A DNA stretch of 64,000 bases from Acidobacteriota bacterium (GTDB lineage: Bacteria > Acidobacteriota > Terriglobia > Bryobacterales > Bryobacteraceae), in contig JAFDVU010000004.1 in the NCBI GenBank assembly GCA_018268835.1, positions 23,859 through 87,858 of the forward strand, in the 5' to 3' direction. The notes below the pieces were generated by a model that was not told the DNA's origin, did not search any database, and worked only from the letters and a program-made list of their open reading frames with translations. Shown here piece after piece: positions 9,575-18,597 of the stretch; the stretch's first letter is position 1, and the number at the start of each line of letters is the position of its first letter. The position numbers and the translations under genes were made by a program.

Positions 9575-10006
9575 ATGAGTACGGAATTCCCCTCCAAGAA
9601 CGGCGTTAACCGCGAGTGGCATGTGATCGATGCCCAGAACGTAGTCCTGGGCAAGCTGGCCAGCAAGGCCGCCATGCTGCTGATGGGCAAGCATAAGCCC
9701 ACGTTCACTCCGTTCCTGGACGCCGGCGATCATGTGATCGTCATCAACGCGGACAAGGTGAAGGTTACCGGCCGCAAGGAAGAAGACAAGTTGTACCGCC
9801 ATTTCACCGGGTATCCGGGCGGGCTGGTGGAAAAGAGCTTGAAGCAGGTCCGGGCCGAAAAGCCGGTCCGGCTGGTGGAAGACGCGATTTTCGGCATGCT
9901 CCCCAAGACCAAGCTCGGCAAGCAGATGTACCGCAAACTGAAGGTCTACGCGGGTGACCGCCATCCGCACGCGGCGCAGCAACCGGCCGCGTTGACTGTG
10001 AAATAG
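9575..10006 (+). CDS. rplM: 50S ribosomal protein L13
   Basis: 143-residue L13 of the large ribosomal subunit. Family hallmarks are [16 protein letters not shown] near the N-terminus, [16 protein letters not shown] in the centre, HFTGYPGGL, the [16 protein letters not shown] block and [13 protein letters not shown] near the end. The start is taken at ATG 9575, 10 nt after GGAG (9561-9564); a GTG at 9569 in the same frame is closer to that site and remains possible. rpsI follows after 16 bp, the standard L13-S9 pairing. Confidence 0.97.
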   Translation: MSTEFPSKNGVNREWHVIDAQNVVLGKLASKAAMLLMGKHKPTFTPFLDAGDHVIVINADKVKVTGRKEEDKLYRHFTGYPGGLVEKSLKQVRAEKPVRLVEDAIFGMLPKTKLGKQMYRKLKVYAGDRHPHAAQQPAALTVK

Positions 10007-10022
10007 GAATCTGGAGAGTTGA

Positions 10023-10421
10023 GTGGCAGCGACGATGGTTCAGTATTTGGGTACGGGCCGCCGCAAGACGTCGGTGGCTCGGGTGTTTCTGCGTCCCGGT
10101 AAGGGCGAGATCAAGGTGAATAATCGTCCGTTTGAGAAGTACTTTCAGACGGAGAGTTCGCGTGCTACGGTGCGGCAGGCCCTGGCGGCCACCGAGACCG
10201 TGGACAAGTTCGATCTCCTGATCCTTGCCAGCGGCGGCGGCGTCTCCGGTCAGGCAGGCGCGGCGCGGTTGGGGATTTCCCGGGCGCTGGTGGAGTTCAA
10301 CGCGGAATTGCGCGCGCGTCTCAAGAAGCTCGGCTACCTGACGCGCGACCCGCGTGCGCACGAACGAAAGAAGTACGGTCAGAAGGGCGCCCGCAAGCGG
10401 TTCCAGTTCTCCAAACGTTAG
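10023..10421 (+). CDS. rpsI: 30S ribosomal protein S9
   Basis: 132-residue S9. It contains [25 protein letters not shown], the central [19 protein letters not shown] and the basic C-terminal tail ending KRFQFSKR, whose last arginine contacts P-site tRNA in known ribosomes. GGAGAG (10013-10018) stands 4-6 nt before GTG 10023, supporting this start over the ATG at 10035. It is second in the rplM-rpsI unit and is followed by a strong hairpin. Confidence 0.97.
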   Translation: MAATMVQYLGTGRRKTSVARVFLRPGKGEIKVNNRPFEKYFQTESSRATVRQALAATETVDKFDLLILASGGGVSGQAGAARLGISRALVEFNAELRARLKKLGYLTRDPRAHERKKYGQKGARKRFQFSKR

Positions 10422-10431
10422 TCCCTGCGAA

Positions 10432-10461
10432 CCCGGAAGGCGGCGTCCGCCGCTTTCCGGG
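10432..10461 (+). terminator. Hairpin between rpsI and rpsB
   Basis: A 14-bp inverted repeat with one G-T pair and a 2-nt turn begins CCCGGAAGGCGGCG and closes at 10461, 10 bp after the rpsI stop. The downstream sequence (CTTTGCGATGTTTT) has only a broken T-run, so it may be an imperfect terminator, an attenuator or an mRNA-stabilising hairpin before rpsB. Confidence 0.5.
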
Positions 10462-10568
10462 CTTTGCGATGTTTTAACCCTATTAACCAACCAGGCTGCA
10501 GGGGCGGCGCGCAAATCTCGCTTTGGACCGCGCGCCGTGTGCTTGCGGCAGTCAATTCAGGAGGCAGT

Positions 10569-11480
10569 TTGCCCGCTATTTCAATGAAGGAATTGCTCGA
10601 AGCCGGCGTTCACTTCGGGCACCAGACCAAGCGCTGGAATCCGAAGATGAAGGAATACATTTTCGGCGAACGTAACGGAATCTACATCATCGACCTTCAG
10701 AAGACTCTGAAGATGTTCAAGGACGCCGCTCGCTTCGTCGGCGAGATGGCCGCTCAGGGTAAGAACGTACTCTTCGTCGGCACCAAACGTCAGGCGCAGG
10801 AAGCCATCGCCGAAGAAGCCACCCGCTGCCAGATGTTCTACGTCAACCAGCGCTGGCTCGGCGGTCTGCTGACCAACATGGCCACGGTGCAGAAGTCCAT
10901 CAAGCGGCTGAAGGACCTGGAAGCCATGGCGTCGGTCGAGAACGGCTACGCGGGACGCCCGAAGAAGGAAATCATCCGGCTCGAGCGCGAACGCAAGCAC
11001 CTGTTGCAGAACCTGGCCGGCATCAAGGATATGCCCGGTTTGCCGGACGTGCTCTTCGTCATCGATTCGAACAAAGAAGCCATCGCGGTTAAGGAAGCCC
11101 GGCGGCTCGGTATCCCGGTGGTCGCCATTGTGGATACGAACTGCGATCCCGACGAAGTCGATTCCGTGATTCCCGGCAACGATGACGCGCTGCGCGCCAT
11201 CCGGCTGTTCGCCAGTAAGATTGCCGACGCGGTGATCGAGGGCCGCGCGCTGGCCACCGAGCAGGACTTCACCGCAGACAAGATCGTCTCGGAAGAAGCA
11301 ACCAGCGAAGTCGGCATGATGGAATACACCGAATACGTGGATCCCAAGTACGCCGAGAAGATCATGGCCGAAAGCCTGCACATCGAAGAACCGCAGCAGG
11401 TTTCGCCGCGTAAGGGCCCGGCGTCCGAGACGGCCGAACCGGCCGCTGAAACGGTTGTTACCGACGCGGGGCAGGCATAA
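10569..11480 (+). CDS. rpsB: 30S ribosomal protein S2
   Basis: 303-residue S2 starting at TTG 10569 ([20 protein letters not shown]). The AGGAGG at 10559-10564 is 4 nt before this TTG but 19 nt before the ATG at 10584, and family members normally have a few residues before SMKELL, so TTG is preferred. Motifs include [36 protein letters not shown] and [13 protein letters not shown]. The acidic, alanine-rich C-terminal tail after residue ~260 is longer than in E. coli (241 residues). tsf follows after 36 bp, the classical rpsB-tsf order. Confidence 0.96.
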   Translation: MPAISMKELLEAGVHFGHQTKRWNPKMKEYIFGERNGIYIIDLQKTLKMFKDAARFVGEMAAQGKNVLFVGTKRQAQEAIAEEATRCQMFYVNQRWLGGLLTNMATVQKSIKRLKDLEAMASVENGYAGRPKKEIIRLERERKHLLQNLAGIKDMPGLPDVLFVIDSNKEAIAVKEARRLGIPVVAIVDTNCDPDEVDSVIPGNDDALRAIRLFASKIADAVIEGRALATEQDFTADKIVSEEATSEVGMMEYTEYVDPKYAEKIMAESLHIEEPQQVSPRKGPASETAEPAAETVVTDAGQA

Positions 11481-11516
11481 AGCCCGCCCCCGACCAATTT
11501 TTCATAGAGAAGGGTT

Positions 11517-12146
11517 ATGGCGGAAATCACCGCGTCACTTGTTAAAGACCTCCGCGAACGCACCGGTGCGGGGATGATGGAATGTAAGAGTGCCCTGGTG
11601 GAAGCCAAGGGCGATCTCGCCGAAGCGGAAGTGGTCCTGCGCAAGCGCGGCATCGCGTCGGCCGGAAAGAAGGCCTCGCGCGCCACCCGTCAGGGGCTGA
11701 TCGGGACCTATATTCACCATGGCGGCCAACTCGGCGTGCTGGTGGAAGTCAACTGCGAGAGCGATTTCGTCGCGCGCACCGACGATTTCCAGGAACTGGT
11801 GCACGATGTCGCGATGCACATCGCGGCGGCCGATCCGCGTTTCGTCCGCAAGGAAGACGTCACCGAGGATGTGCTGGCCAAGGAGCGCGAGATCCAGAAG
11901 GCGCGCGTGATCGCCGAGGGCAAGCCCGAGAAGATCGCCGACAAGGTGGTGGAAGGGCGCCTGCAGAAGTTCTACGAAGAGGTGTGCCTGCTCGAACAGC
12001 CGTTCGTAAAGGAAGCCACTCTCACCGTGGGGCAACTGGTCAAGACCAAGATCGCCAAGTTGGGCGAGAACATCTCGGTGGCCCGCTTCGTCCGCTTCAA
12101 GGTGGGCGACTCCGCCGCGGCCGACGCCGCTCCGGAAGCGCAGTAG
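11517..12146 (+). CDS. tsf: Elongation factor Ts
   Basis: 209-residue nucleotide-exchange factor for EF-Tu. The N-terminal UBA-like domain ([20 protein letters not shown]) is followed by the core motif [15 protein letters not shown], which inserts into EF-Tu near the nucleotide site, and by [12 protein letters not shown]. It is of the short type, as in Thermus, with one core subdomain rather than the ~280 residues of E. coli. AGAAGG precedes the ATG by a few bases. It lies between rpsB and pyrH, a very common order. Confidence 0.97.
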   Translation: MAEITASLVKDLRERTGAGMMECKSALVEAKGDLAEAEVVLRKRGIASAGKKASRATRQGLIGTYIHHGGQLGVLVEVNCESDFVARTDDFQELVHDVAMHIAAADPRFVRKEDVTEDVLAKEREIQKARVIAEGKPEKIADKVVEGRLQKFYEEVCLLEQPFVKEATLTVGQLVKTKIAKLGENISVARFVRFKVGDSAAADAAPEAQ

Positions 12147-12165
12147 TCCGCCGCGGCCGGCTCTT

Positions 12166-12873
12166 ATGCCCGCTTACAAACGCATCCTGCTGAAGTTGAG
12201 CGGCGAGGCTCTCGCCGGCGCCGCCAGCTTCGGAATCGATGCCGAACGCGTCCGCTCCCTGGCGCGCGAAGTCGCCGACGTCACCGCCAAGGGAGTTCAG
12301 GTCGGACTGGTGGTGGGCGGCGGCAACATTTTCCGCGGTATCGCCGCCGCCGCCAATAACATGGACCGCGTCACCGGCGATCACATGGGCATGCTCGCCA
12401 CCGTGATCAACGCGCTGGCGTTCAGCGATGCCCTGGAGCAGATGGGCATCCCGACCCGCGTGATGAGCGCGATCGAGATGCACCAGGTGGCCGAACCCTA
12501 CATCCGGCGCCGCGCCATCCGGCACCTGGAGAAGGGGCGCGTGGTCATCTTCGCGGCCGGCACCAGCAATCCCTATTTTTCCACCGATACGGCGGCCACC
12601 CTGCGAGCCCTGGAAATCAAGGCTCAGGTAATCGCCAAGGCCACCCGCGTGGATGGCGTCTACGACAAGGACCCGCTGCAGTATCCCGACGCCGTGCGCT
12701 ATGCGGACATCACCTACCTGGAAGTGCTCGCCAAGGGGCTCAAGGTGATGGACGCCACCTCGATCGCCATGTGCCGGGACAACCGCCTGCCCATCCTGGT
12801 TTTCAATTTGAATACGAGTGGAAATATAATGCGTATGTCGATGGGCGAACCTGTCGGTACCGTGATTCACTGA
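12166..12873 (+). CDS. pyrH: UMP kinase
   Basis: 235-residue cytosolic kinase of the amino-acid-kinase fold that converts UMP to UDP for nucleotide synthesis. Seen are [13 protein letters not shown] (phosphate loop), [23 protein letters not shown] and a C-terminal VIH end. The loop that usually reads GTGNPFFTTD appears here as [10 protein letters not shown], a modest variation in the acceptor-site region. The gene starts 19 bp after tsf and is followed by frr, so it belongs to the rpsB-tsf-pyrH-frr series. Confidence 0.97.
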   Translation: MPAYKRILLKLSGEALAGAASFGIDAERVRSLAREVADVTAKGVQVGLVVGGGNIFRGIAAAANNMDRVTGDHMGMLATVINALAFSDALEQMGIPTRVMSAIEMHQVAEPYIRRRAIRHLEKGRVVIFAAGTSNPYFSTDTAATLRALEIKAQVIAKATRVDGVYDKDPLQYPDAVRYADITYLEVLAKGLKVMDATSIAMCRDNRLPILVFNLNTSGNIMRMSMGEPVGTVIH

Positions 12874-12902
12874 ACGAGTCTGACCTTTTCGGAGAACTTC
12901 TT

Positions 12903-13508
12903 ATGAAGACTGAAGCGCACACAGCGCAAACCGCTACCCCCTTCAACTCCGTGAAAGAAGTCGAAGCGAACATCAAGAGCCGCATGGATAAGGCTCTCGG
13001 GGATCTGCAGCACGAACTGGCGTCCATCCGCACCGGGCGCGCGTCGCTCGGCATTCTGGATCACATCCGGGTGGACTACTACGGGACGCCGACTCCGCTG
13101 AACCAGGTGGCCAATCTGCACGTGCCCGAGCCGAGCATGATCACCATCCAGCCCTGGGACGTCTCGCAGATCGGGCCTATCGAAAAGGCCATCCGCGCCA
13201 GCGATCTCGGCCTCAACCCCTCCAACGACGGGAAGATGATCCGCCTGCCGATTCCGCCGCTCACCGAGGAGCGCCGCAAGGATCTGGTCAAAAAACTCCA
13301 CGGCGGCGCCGAACACCATCGGGTGAGCGTGCGCAACATCCGTCGCGACGGTAACGAAGCCGTCAAGAAACTTCTCAAGGACAAGAAGATCACCGAGGAC
13401 GAGGAGAAGCGGGCGCACGAAGGAATCCAGAAGACGACTGACGTCTACATGGAGAAGATCGACGCCGCGGTCAAGGCCAAAGAGAAAGACATCCTGGAAA
13501 TCAAGTAG
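12903..13508 (+). CDS. frr: Ribosome recycling factor
   Basis: 201-residue factor that, with EF-G, splits post-termination ribosomes. It has the three-helix-bundle motifs RTGRASLGILDHIRVDYYG, LNPSNDGKMIRLPIPPLTEE and RRDGNEAVKKLLKDK. The start ATG 12903 follows GGAG (12891-12894) at a good distance. An N-terminal extension of about 15 residues (MKTEAHTAQTATPF) makes it longer than the usual 185. The thrB start codon follows the stop without a gap. Confidence 0.96.
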   Translation: MKTEAHTAQTATPFNSVKEVEANIKSRMDKALGDLQHELASIRTGRASLGILDHIRVDYYGTPTPLNQVANLHVPEPSMITIQPWDVSQIGPIEKAIRASDLGLNPSNDGKMIRLPIPPLTEERRKDLVKKLHGGAEHHRVSVRNIRRDGNEAVKKLLKDKKITEDEEKRAHEGIQKTTDVYMEKIDAAVKAKEKDILEIK

Positions 13509-14405
13509 ATGTTCACGCTGCGCGTCCCGGCCTCCAGCGCCAACCTGGGACCGGGATTCGACGCGCTTGGTCTGGCGCTGGGGGTGTACCTGACCTGCCG
13601 CTTCCGGCGGAGCCAGACGCTTTCCATCACCGCTTCCGGACGCGACGCGGAGAGCATTTCCACCGGCAGCGACAACCTCATCTGGCAGACCGCCCTGACG
13701 GTGGCGCGCGATCACCAGATGAAGATGCCGCCCATCGAACTCCACATCCAGAATGAAATTCCGCTGGGCAAGGGGATGGGGTCGAGCGCCGCGGCGCTCA
13801 CCGCCGGGGTGGTAATCGCAGACGAACTGCTGGGCCTGGGTTGGAAGCCGCTGCGCATTCTGGATGAAGCGGCCCGCCTGGAGGGCCACCCGGACAACGT
13901 CGCGCCCTGCACGCTGGGCTCGATCGTAGCCAGCGCCATCGATTCGGGCGGGGTTACGCGCGCCATCCGGATGGAGTTGCCCAAGAGCTTCGACCTGGCG
14001 GTGGTGGTCCCGGACTTCGACCTGCCCACCGTGAAGGCCCGCGCGGTGCTGCCCTCGGGCTACAGCCGCGAAGACGCGGTGTTCAATGTGCAGCGTGCCA
14101 GCCTGCTGATCGCCGCGCTGGCGACGGGCACCACCAGCGCGTTTCCCGCGGCGCTGGAGGACCGGTTCCACCAGCCGTACCGCGAAACGCTGGTCCCCGG
14201 GTTGCACGAGATCCTGCGGATGCGCGCGCCGGGACTGCTCGGTTGCGTGCTGAGCGGCGCCGGGCCGAGCATCCTGGTGTTCTTCGAGCGCGGCTACGAT
14301 ACGGTCTGCGAACTGGTGCGGCAGATTTTCCGGCTGCACGGCCACGCTTCGGAAGTGCTGCACTGCCAGATCCCGGAACGCGGCTTCGAATTGACCCGCG
14401 ACTAG
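13509..14405 (+). CDS. thrB: Homoserine kinase
   Basis: 298-residue GHMP-family kinase that phosphorylates homoserine in threonine synthesis. The N-terminus FTLRVPASSANLGPGFDALG and the ATP-binding GHMP motif PLGKGMGSSAAAL are characteristic; LSGAGPSILVFF near residue 250 is the third GHMP motif. The ATG abuts the frr stop codon, so it is probably translationally coupled to the ribosome-recycling gene, an unusual partner. No other threonine gene is present in the window. The next 173 bp contain no recognisable gene. Confidence 0.94.
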   Translation: MFTLRVPASSANLGPGFDALGLALGVYLTCRFRRSQTLSITASGRDAESISTGSDNLIWQTALTVARDHQMKMPPIELHIQNEIPLGKGMGSSAAALTAGVVIADELLGLGWKPLRILDEAARLEGHPDNVAPCTLGSIVASAIDSGGVTRAIRMELPKSFDLAVVVPDFDLPTVKARAVLPSGYSREDAVFNVQRASLLIAALATGTTSAFPAALEDRFHQPYRETLVPGLHEILRMRAPGLLGCVLSGAGPSILVFFERGYDTVCELVRQIFRLHGHASEVLHCQIPERGFELTRD

Positions 14406-14578
14406 GTACCTGGTTTCGGAATTACGCTCTCGTATCGGATTACGGCTTGCTGACGCGCGCGGCTCTGGTCGGAGCCGCGACCGTAAGGGAGCGTCCAGCC
14501 TCAAATACTGACCGAACTGGTGAAGCGTGCGACTAAGCCGTCCCGTGCCTGAGGTATCATCCTGGATAGGAGACGCGC

Positions 14579-15115
14579 GTGCCCGCGACCACCGAACTGA
14601 TGACCGTCGAAGAATTCCGCCGCCTGCCGGAAACCGGTCCGTTCTACTACGAACTGCGTCACGGAGAGCTCGTTCAAGTGACAAGACCGAAGCTGAAGCA
14701 TACTTTGATTCAGAGCAGACTGCTGGACGGGCTGAAGCAACATACCGGCTCCGCCTTTTGGGCGTCGATCGAAGTGCCCTTCCGGCCGCTGCCGGAACAT
14801 GAACTGCGTACGGCCGACGTAGCTGTGGTCGCCGCGTCCCGGATCGAACACACCGACTCGGACGACTTCCTCCAGGGCGCGCCCGAGCTCGTGGTCGAAG
14901 TGCTTTCGCCCTCCAACACGGTGGAGGAGATCTCCGACAAAGAGCGCCTGTGCCTGGAAAACGGGTGCCGGGAATTCTGGGTAGTGGATCCCAAGCTTCG
15001 CCAGGTGAAAGTCGCGACGCCAGACGGCGTCACCCGCACCTACAAGGACCATCAGGAAGTCCCGCTCACGCTGCTCGGCGCGGCGCCGCTCCCGGTGGCC
15101 GCGATCTTCGATTAG
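14579..15115 (+). CDS. Uma2-family (DUF820) putative endonuclease
   Basis: 178-residue protein with the PD-(D/E)XK-like Uma2 fold: N-terminal LMTVEEFRRLPETGPFYYEL, a GELVQVTRPKLKHTLIQSRL segment, the acidic RTADVAVVA block (the usual form is R-P-D, here T-A-D), PELVVEVLSPSN and REFWVVDP. AGGAG lies 6 nt before GTG 14579. Uma2 genes are very abundant in Cyanobacteria and Acidobacteriota and their role is unsettled. Its stop is 3 bp from the convergent csm5 stop; I see no evidence beyond position for a link to the CRISPR operon. Confidence 0.8.
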   Translation: MPATTELMTVEEFRRLPETGPFYYELRHGELVQVTRPKLKHTLIQSRLLDGLKQHTGSAFWASIEVPFRPLPEHELRTADVAVVAASRIEHTDSDDFLQGAPELVVEVLSPSNTVEEISDKERLCLENGCREFWVVDPKLRQVKVATPDGVTRTYKDHQEVPLTLLGAAPLPVAAIFD

Positions 15116-15118
15116 CGG

Positions 15119-16267
15119 CTACTCTTCGATGGAAAGCTCGGCCCATCCGGGCAGAGTCGCCGGACGGTTGTTCAGGAACACGATCCGGCGCGTCTTGGGG
15201 AAGGGCAGGTTGGTGGCCAGCGCGCGGTTGTAGATCTGGAACGCCTGCAGGATCTGCCGGTAGTCGGGGTTGGTGGTGTCGAGCCACGCGCTCTTGGCCG
15301 GCAGTCCGCCGCCCCAGCCCAGCGAGAGGATGCAAGTGCCGTTTTCGCGAGCCTGCGCCAGACGCTGCTCGAGCTGTTCCAGGCTCTGGTCCAGGAGCCC
15401 CATCCCGGCCATGGACGCGTATTGCCGCTGCAGCGCCAGAAGGCCCTGAGCATATACGTTGGCGGCTTCGAAGATCTTCTGCCGGCCGAAGGCTTCGGGC
15501 CAGCGCACGCTCCGGCGCACTTCCGGCTGGAGGAAGAACTGTTTTTCGTCCCACCCGCCGCTGAAGACCGTGCCCGGCGCCGCCATCTCGGCGAACACTG
15601 GAGTGCTCTCCTCGGGACGCCCGCCATCGACGGCGCCGCGCGGGCTCTGCTTCCAGCCCAGGGCGTAGCCGCCGCCGCGCGGTTGCAGCGTGGAGGTACG
15701 CAGCAGGTAGACCTTGAAGGAATCGTTGCCGACCACGCCGGAATCGCCCGCGCTGACGAAGCGCATCCGGGTGCTGCCCGCCGGACCGAGCGCCTGCTCT
15801 TCCACCGATTCCGCCGGACGCCTCGGGAAGCGCTCACCCTCGACGCGCTTGCGCACGTCCTGGAGCATGCCGTCGCGCCAGTGGGCGAAGAGCATGCCTG
15901 TGCGCAGCGCGCCCTTGATCGCCGCCGCCGGCAGATAGGGACCGCTCGCCCCCGCCGCGAATGTGGGGATGTGCAGGCTCTCGCCCATCGCGCGGTTCCA
16001 GTAGGTCGCGCTGGCCGGATTCTCGAAGGGGATGCGCCGCCCGGCGAAGTTCTGCGCGAATCCGCCCCAACTGGCGAAGTCCAGCTTGTCGGCCTTCTTC
16101 AATTGTGCCAGGTACCCATCCAACCGCGGCCCCTTGGCCAGCAGGCGGAAGATTCGCCACTGGTCGAGCACGTTTACGTGGTCCTTCCAGACCATGTAGT
16201 CGATCGGACTGAGCTTGCGTCCGTCACCGACGAGCAGCGGGGTCAGGCATGTGAGGCGGTAGCGCAT
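15119..16267 (-). CDS. csm5: Type III-A CRISPR effector subunit Csm5
   Basis: 382-residue RAMP protein expected at the head end of the Csm complex, opposite Cas10. It opens RYRLTCLTPLLVGDGRKLSPIDYMVW, the Csm5 N-terminal pattern (short strand, then hydrophobic-PL-GDG), has YLPAAAIKGALRTGMLF (the PG/A-S/A-x-K-G-x-L/I-R segment of RAMPs) near residue 130, and a C-terminal half rich in helices, ending FPKTRRIVFLNNRPATLPGW. Its ATG overlaps the csm4 stop by one base. It is the last gene of the cas10-csm2-3-4-5 operon. No array or cas6 lies downstream; the next gene is convergent. Confidence 0.86.
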   Translation of the reverse strand: MRYRLTCLTPLLVGDGRKLSPIDYMVWKDHVNVLDQWRIFRLLAKGPRLDGYLAQLKKADKLDFASWGGFAQNFAGRRIPFENPASATYWNRAMGESLHIPTFAAGASGPYLPAAAIKGALRTGMLFAHWRDGMLQDVRKRVEGERFPRRPAESVEEQALGPAGSTRMRFVSAGDSGVVGNDSFKVYLLRTSTLQPRGGGYALGWKQSPRGAVDGGRPEESTPVFAEMAAPGTVFSGGWDEKQFFLQPEVRRSVRWPEAFGRQKIFEAANVYAQGLLALQRQYASMAGMGLLDQSLEQLEQRLAQARENGTCILSLGWGGGLPAKSAWLDTTNPDYRQILQAFQIYNRALATNLPFPKTRRIVFLNNRPATLPGWAELSIEE

Positions 16268-17694
16268 CAGTTCCCCTCGGGCAGCGGAATGGACAGTGCG
16301 AAGCCGGCGCGGAACACCGGATGAGCGAAGCCGTCGGGTGCGACGTCGGGCGCGGCGCCGCGCAAGGAGTTACCGGCCACCACGACGCTGCCTTCCGCGA
16401 TCATCTGAATCTGCTTTTTCAGCCCGCCGCTGCCGGACGGACTTTCCACCCGTCCGCCGCGGGCCATCACGGTGTAGCTGCCGCGCGACCAATCCACCGC
16501 GTCGGCTTCGGCGGGCACGAAAAGAGAGAGCAGCCAGTGGGCGTTACCAGCGGCCGGCGCCGGCGATGCGGGGGAGAGGGCGGGGGCAACTTCCGGCACA
16601 AGGGGTTCGGGCGCGACAGGCTGTGCGTTCTCGGGATCCGCGGACGGATGCCCCGCTGCCGCCTCTGGCGGCGGGGGTGTATTGAGTACAGCCTCGGCCT
16701 CCACGATGGCGGGCGCGGCCTCGGCTGCTTCCTCCACGGGTGCCGCCGTTTCGTCCGCGGGCTGCGCGAACTCGGAGGAGTCCGCAGGCACGTCGCCGTC
16801 CGCGCGGTCCTGATTCAAAGGCTCGATCGCGGGTGGGGCCGCCACCTCGGCCACCGCCGAGGGTTCGGCCGCGGGCGTTTCGAGTATGACGTCGGGAGGC
16901 GCTTCGGCCGCTTCTTCCGCGGGTCGTTCGGGGGCTTCCACCGTTAACTGGCCAGCCGGAAGGCCGGCCCCACTTTGGGGACGGGTTTCGCCGAGGATCA
17001 TCCCGGGCAGTTCGCCTTCGATGAACTCCGGCGCTTCGGAGCGGCCCCAGCCGCGGGAGCGTTCGCCGCCAAATCCGGTATCGGCAAGCAGGCGGAAGGC
17101 CGCTTTGACCGCATCCTGCCAGGCGTCGCGCGCCGCTTCTCCGGAGAAGCCGGCGACTGCCCACAGCCCGGCACCGGGGCGGAACTCGATGCACGCCATG
17201 GAGTGGCGCTCGCTGGTTCCGGTCAGCCGGTCCACCGCCGCGTTCCAGCGCACCGAGGTGCGGAACGGGCCCGCCTTCCCCACCGGCACCAGGCAGCCGC
17301 TCGGACCATCCACGCTCCAGCGGTTCTCATCCATCGCCTCGCCGGCCAGAATGGCCTGCACCACTTCGAGCGGCACGAAGCGCGCGCTCTTCCACCGCAC
17401 ATGCGCCGCCATCAGCGCAGGCGATGCCGGAGGCCACACCGTGCGCGGCGGCACCACGAAGCCGATGCCGTCGAGGAACGGGAAGCAGGAACTGAAACAG
17501 ACCGCGGGTGTCGCGCTGCGCGCGGTCGCATCCAGCCAGCCTTCCAGGCGGCCGAGCCGCGCCATGGCGCTGGTGACCGCGCTGAACAGCGAGTCGCTGT
17601 GGTAGATGACGTCCACGCGGTTGCGCGCGCCCGAGTCGGGGCCGATGCGCCACGGGCCGGAAGGACGCAGTTTGACGACCAGTCCGGGGTTCAT
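16267..17694 (-). CDS. csm4: Type III-A CRISPR effector subunit Csm4 with a long Ala/Glu/Pro insertion
   Basis: 475-residue RAMP that normally contacts Cas10 and the crRNA 5' handle. The first ~220 residues fit Csm4 (VKLRPSGPWRIGPDSG, YHSDSLFSAVTSAM, and the glycine-rich loop DTGFGGERSRGWGR). Residues ~236-383 are an Ala/Pro/Glu-rich stretch with only two arginines after residue 257 and no lysine. The RAMP fold then resumes with HWLLSLFVPAEADAVDW...GSYTVMARGGRVES and a C-terminal GNSLRGAAPDVAPDG. Typical Csm4 is about 300 residues, so the extra length is the insertion. Both parts are in one frame, so it is not a frameshift. TAATG links it to csm3 and TGATG to csm5. Confidence 0.87.
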   Translation of the reverse strand: MNPGLVVKLRPSGPWRIGPDSGARNRVDVIYHSDSLFSAVTSAMARLGRLEGWLDATARSATPAVCFSSCFPFLDGIGFVVPPRTVWPPASPALMAAHVRWKSARFVPLEVVQAILAGEAMDENRWSVDGPSGCLVPVGKAGPFRTSVRWNAAVDRLTGTSERHSMACIEFRPGAGLWAVAGFSGEAARDAWQDAVKAAFRLLADTGFGGERSRGWGRSEAPEFIEGELPGMILGETRPQSGAGLPAGQLTVEAPERPAEEAAEAPPDVILETPAAEPSAVAEVAAPPAIEPLNQDRADGDVPADSSEFAQPADETAAPVEEAAEAAPAIVEAEAVLNTPPPPEAAAGHPSADPENAQPVAPEPLVPEVAPALSPASPAPAAGNAHWLLSLFVPAEADAVDWSRGSYTVMARGGRVESPSGSGGLKKQIQMIAEGSVVVAGNSLRGAAPDVAPDGFAHPVFRAGFALSIPLPEGN

Positions 17695-18530
17695 TACTCC
17701 TCGTGGATGAACGCGAACGCGGTCTCGCGGACCGCGGCCTGCACGGCGGCCAGGTTCGCGCCGGCGCCGATCTCCTTCTCCGCGGCGCCGGCGGCGTAGT
17801 AGTTGCGGCCGCGCCACACCAGCTTCAGGTTGCTGAAGCCGACCCGGCCGCTGCCGCGCGAGCCGCCGCCGCCCAGCGCGTCGTCCTCAAGCAGGCGCAG
17901 ACCTTCCAGCACGCGCAGGAACAGCGGCGCGTCCTCCTCGCAGAGCACGTCCATGACGAAGCGGGTGCGGAACTTCGCGCCCGCCGGCACGCGCTCGAGA
18001 GTGCGCGGATTGGCCTGGCTGGTGATGCGGTCGATGGCGTTTTCGCTCTTCACCTCGGTCAACTCGTCGTCGAGGTTCTCGCGCATCTGCGGGGTGATGG
18101 ATTCGGGATCGAGTGGCGCGTCGAATACCGCCAGCCGGGCCGGCGTGGCCTGCGTCGTCTCCAGGGTCTCGCCCTGGACCCGCTCCATGCGTCCGGGATT
18201 GCGCCCAAACAGCAGGCAGATCTCGTCGTCGGCTCGGTCGCTCTGGTGGATGCGCACTTCCTGCCCCTTGCGGCGCGAGAGGTACACCAGTTCGGTGGGA
18301 ACCGCCAGCCCGCTGGACTGCTCCAGCAGCGAGCGGATTTTGCCGCGCAGCGAACTGCCGGGCACGTAAGGACGCCCGAACGCGTCTTTCACCACGGGAT
18401 TATCGCTGCCGCCGATCTCCAGCGAACCCTTGCCGGCGCCCACGTGCAGGCCGGTCTCGCACAGCATGTCGCCTTCGAGAATCAGCTTCCCGATGAGTTT
18501 CAACTCGGTTTGGGGTGTGTGTGCGCTCAC
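17694..18530 (-). CDS. csm3: Type III-A CRISPR backbone RNase subunit Csm3
   Basis: 278-residue RAMP forming the helical backbone and cleaving target RNA every six nucleotides in studied systems. LCETGLHVGAGKGSLEIGG leads into SDNPVVKDAFGRPYVPGSSL and RGKIRSLLE; D43 (in GGSDNPVVKD) aligns with the catalytic Asp33 of Streptococcus thermophilus Csm3, so target-RNA slicing should be intact. A glycine-rich loop (DDALGGGGSRGSGRVGF) is near residue 240. The start is GTG 18530, preceded by GGAGAA (TTGGAGAAATTGC); the frame is open upstream but lacks Csm3-like sequence. A 67-bp gap separates it from csm2, the largest in the operon. Confidence 0.94.
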   Translation of the reverse strand: MSAHTPQTELKLIGKLILEGDMLCETGLHVGAGKGSLEIGGSDNPVVKDAFGRPYVPGSSLRGKIRSLLEQSSGLAVPTELVYLSRRKGQEVRIHQSDRADDEICLLFGRNPGRMERVQGETLETTQATPARLAVFDAPLDPESITPQMRENLDDELTEVKSENAIDRITSQANPRTLERVPAGAKFRTRFVMDVLCEEDAPLFLRVLEGLRLLEDDALGGGGSRGSGRVGFSNLKLVWRGRNYYAAGAAEKEIGAGANLAAVQAAVRETAFAFIHEE

Positions 18531-18597
18531 GCAATTTCTCCAATACTCATTGCCATTCCCTTGCTTTTCCGAAACGGGGCCGCCGCTCCGCCGCGGG

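Noticed and set aside
14579..15115. Uma2 gene as a CRISPR-associated nuclease
   Set aside because: It is convergent with csm5, Uma2 genes are very frequent in such genomes, and the proximity alone does not support a link.
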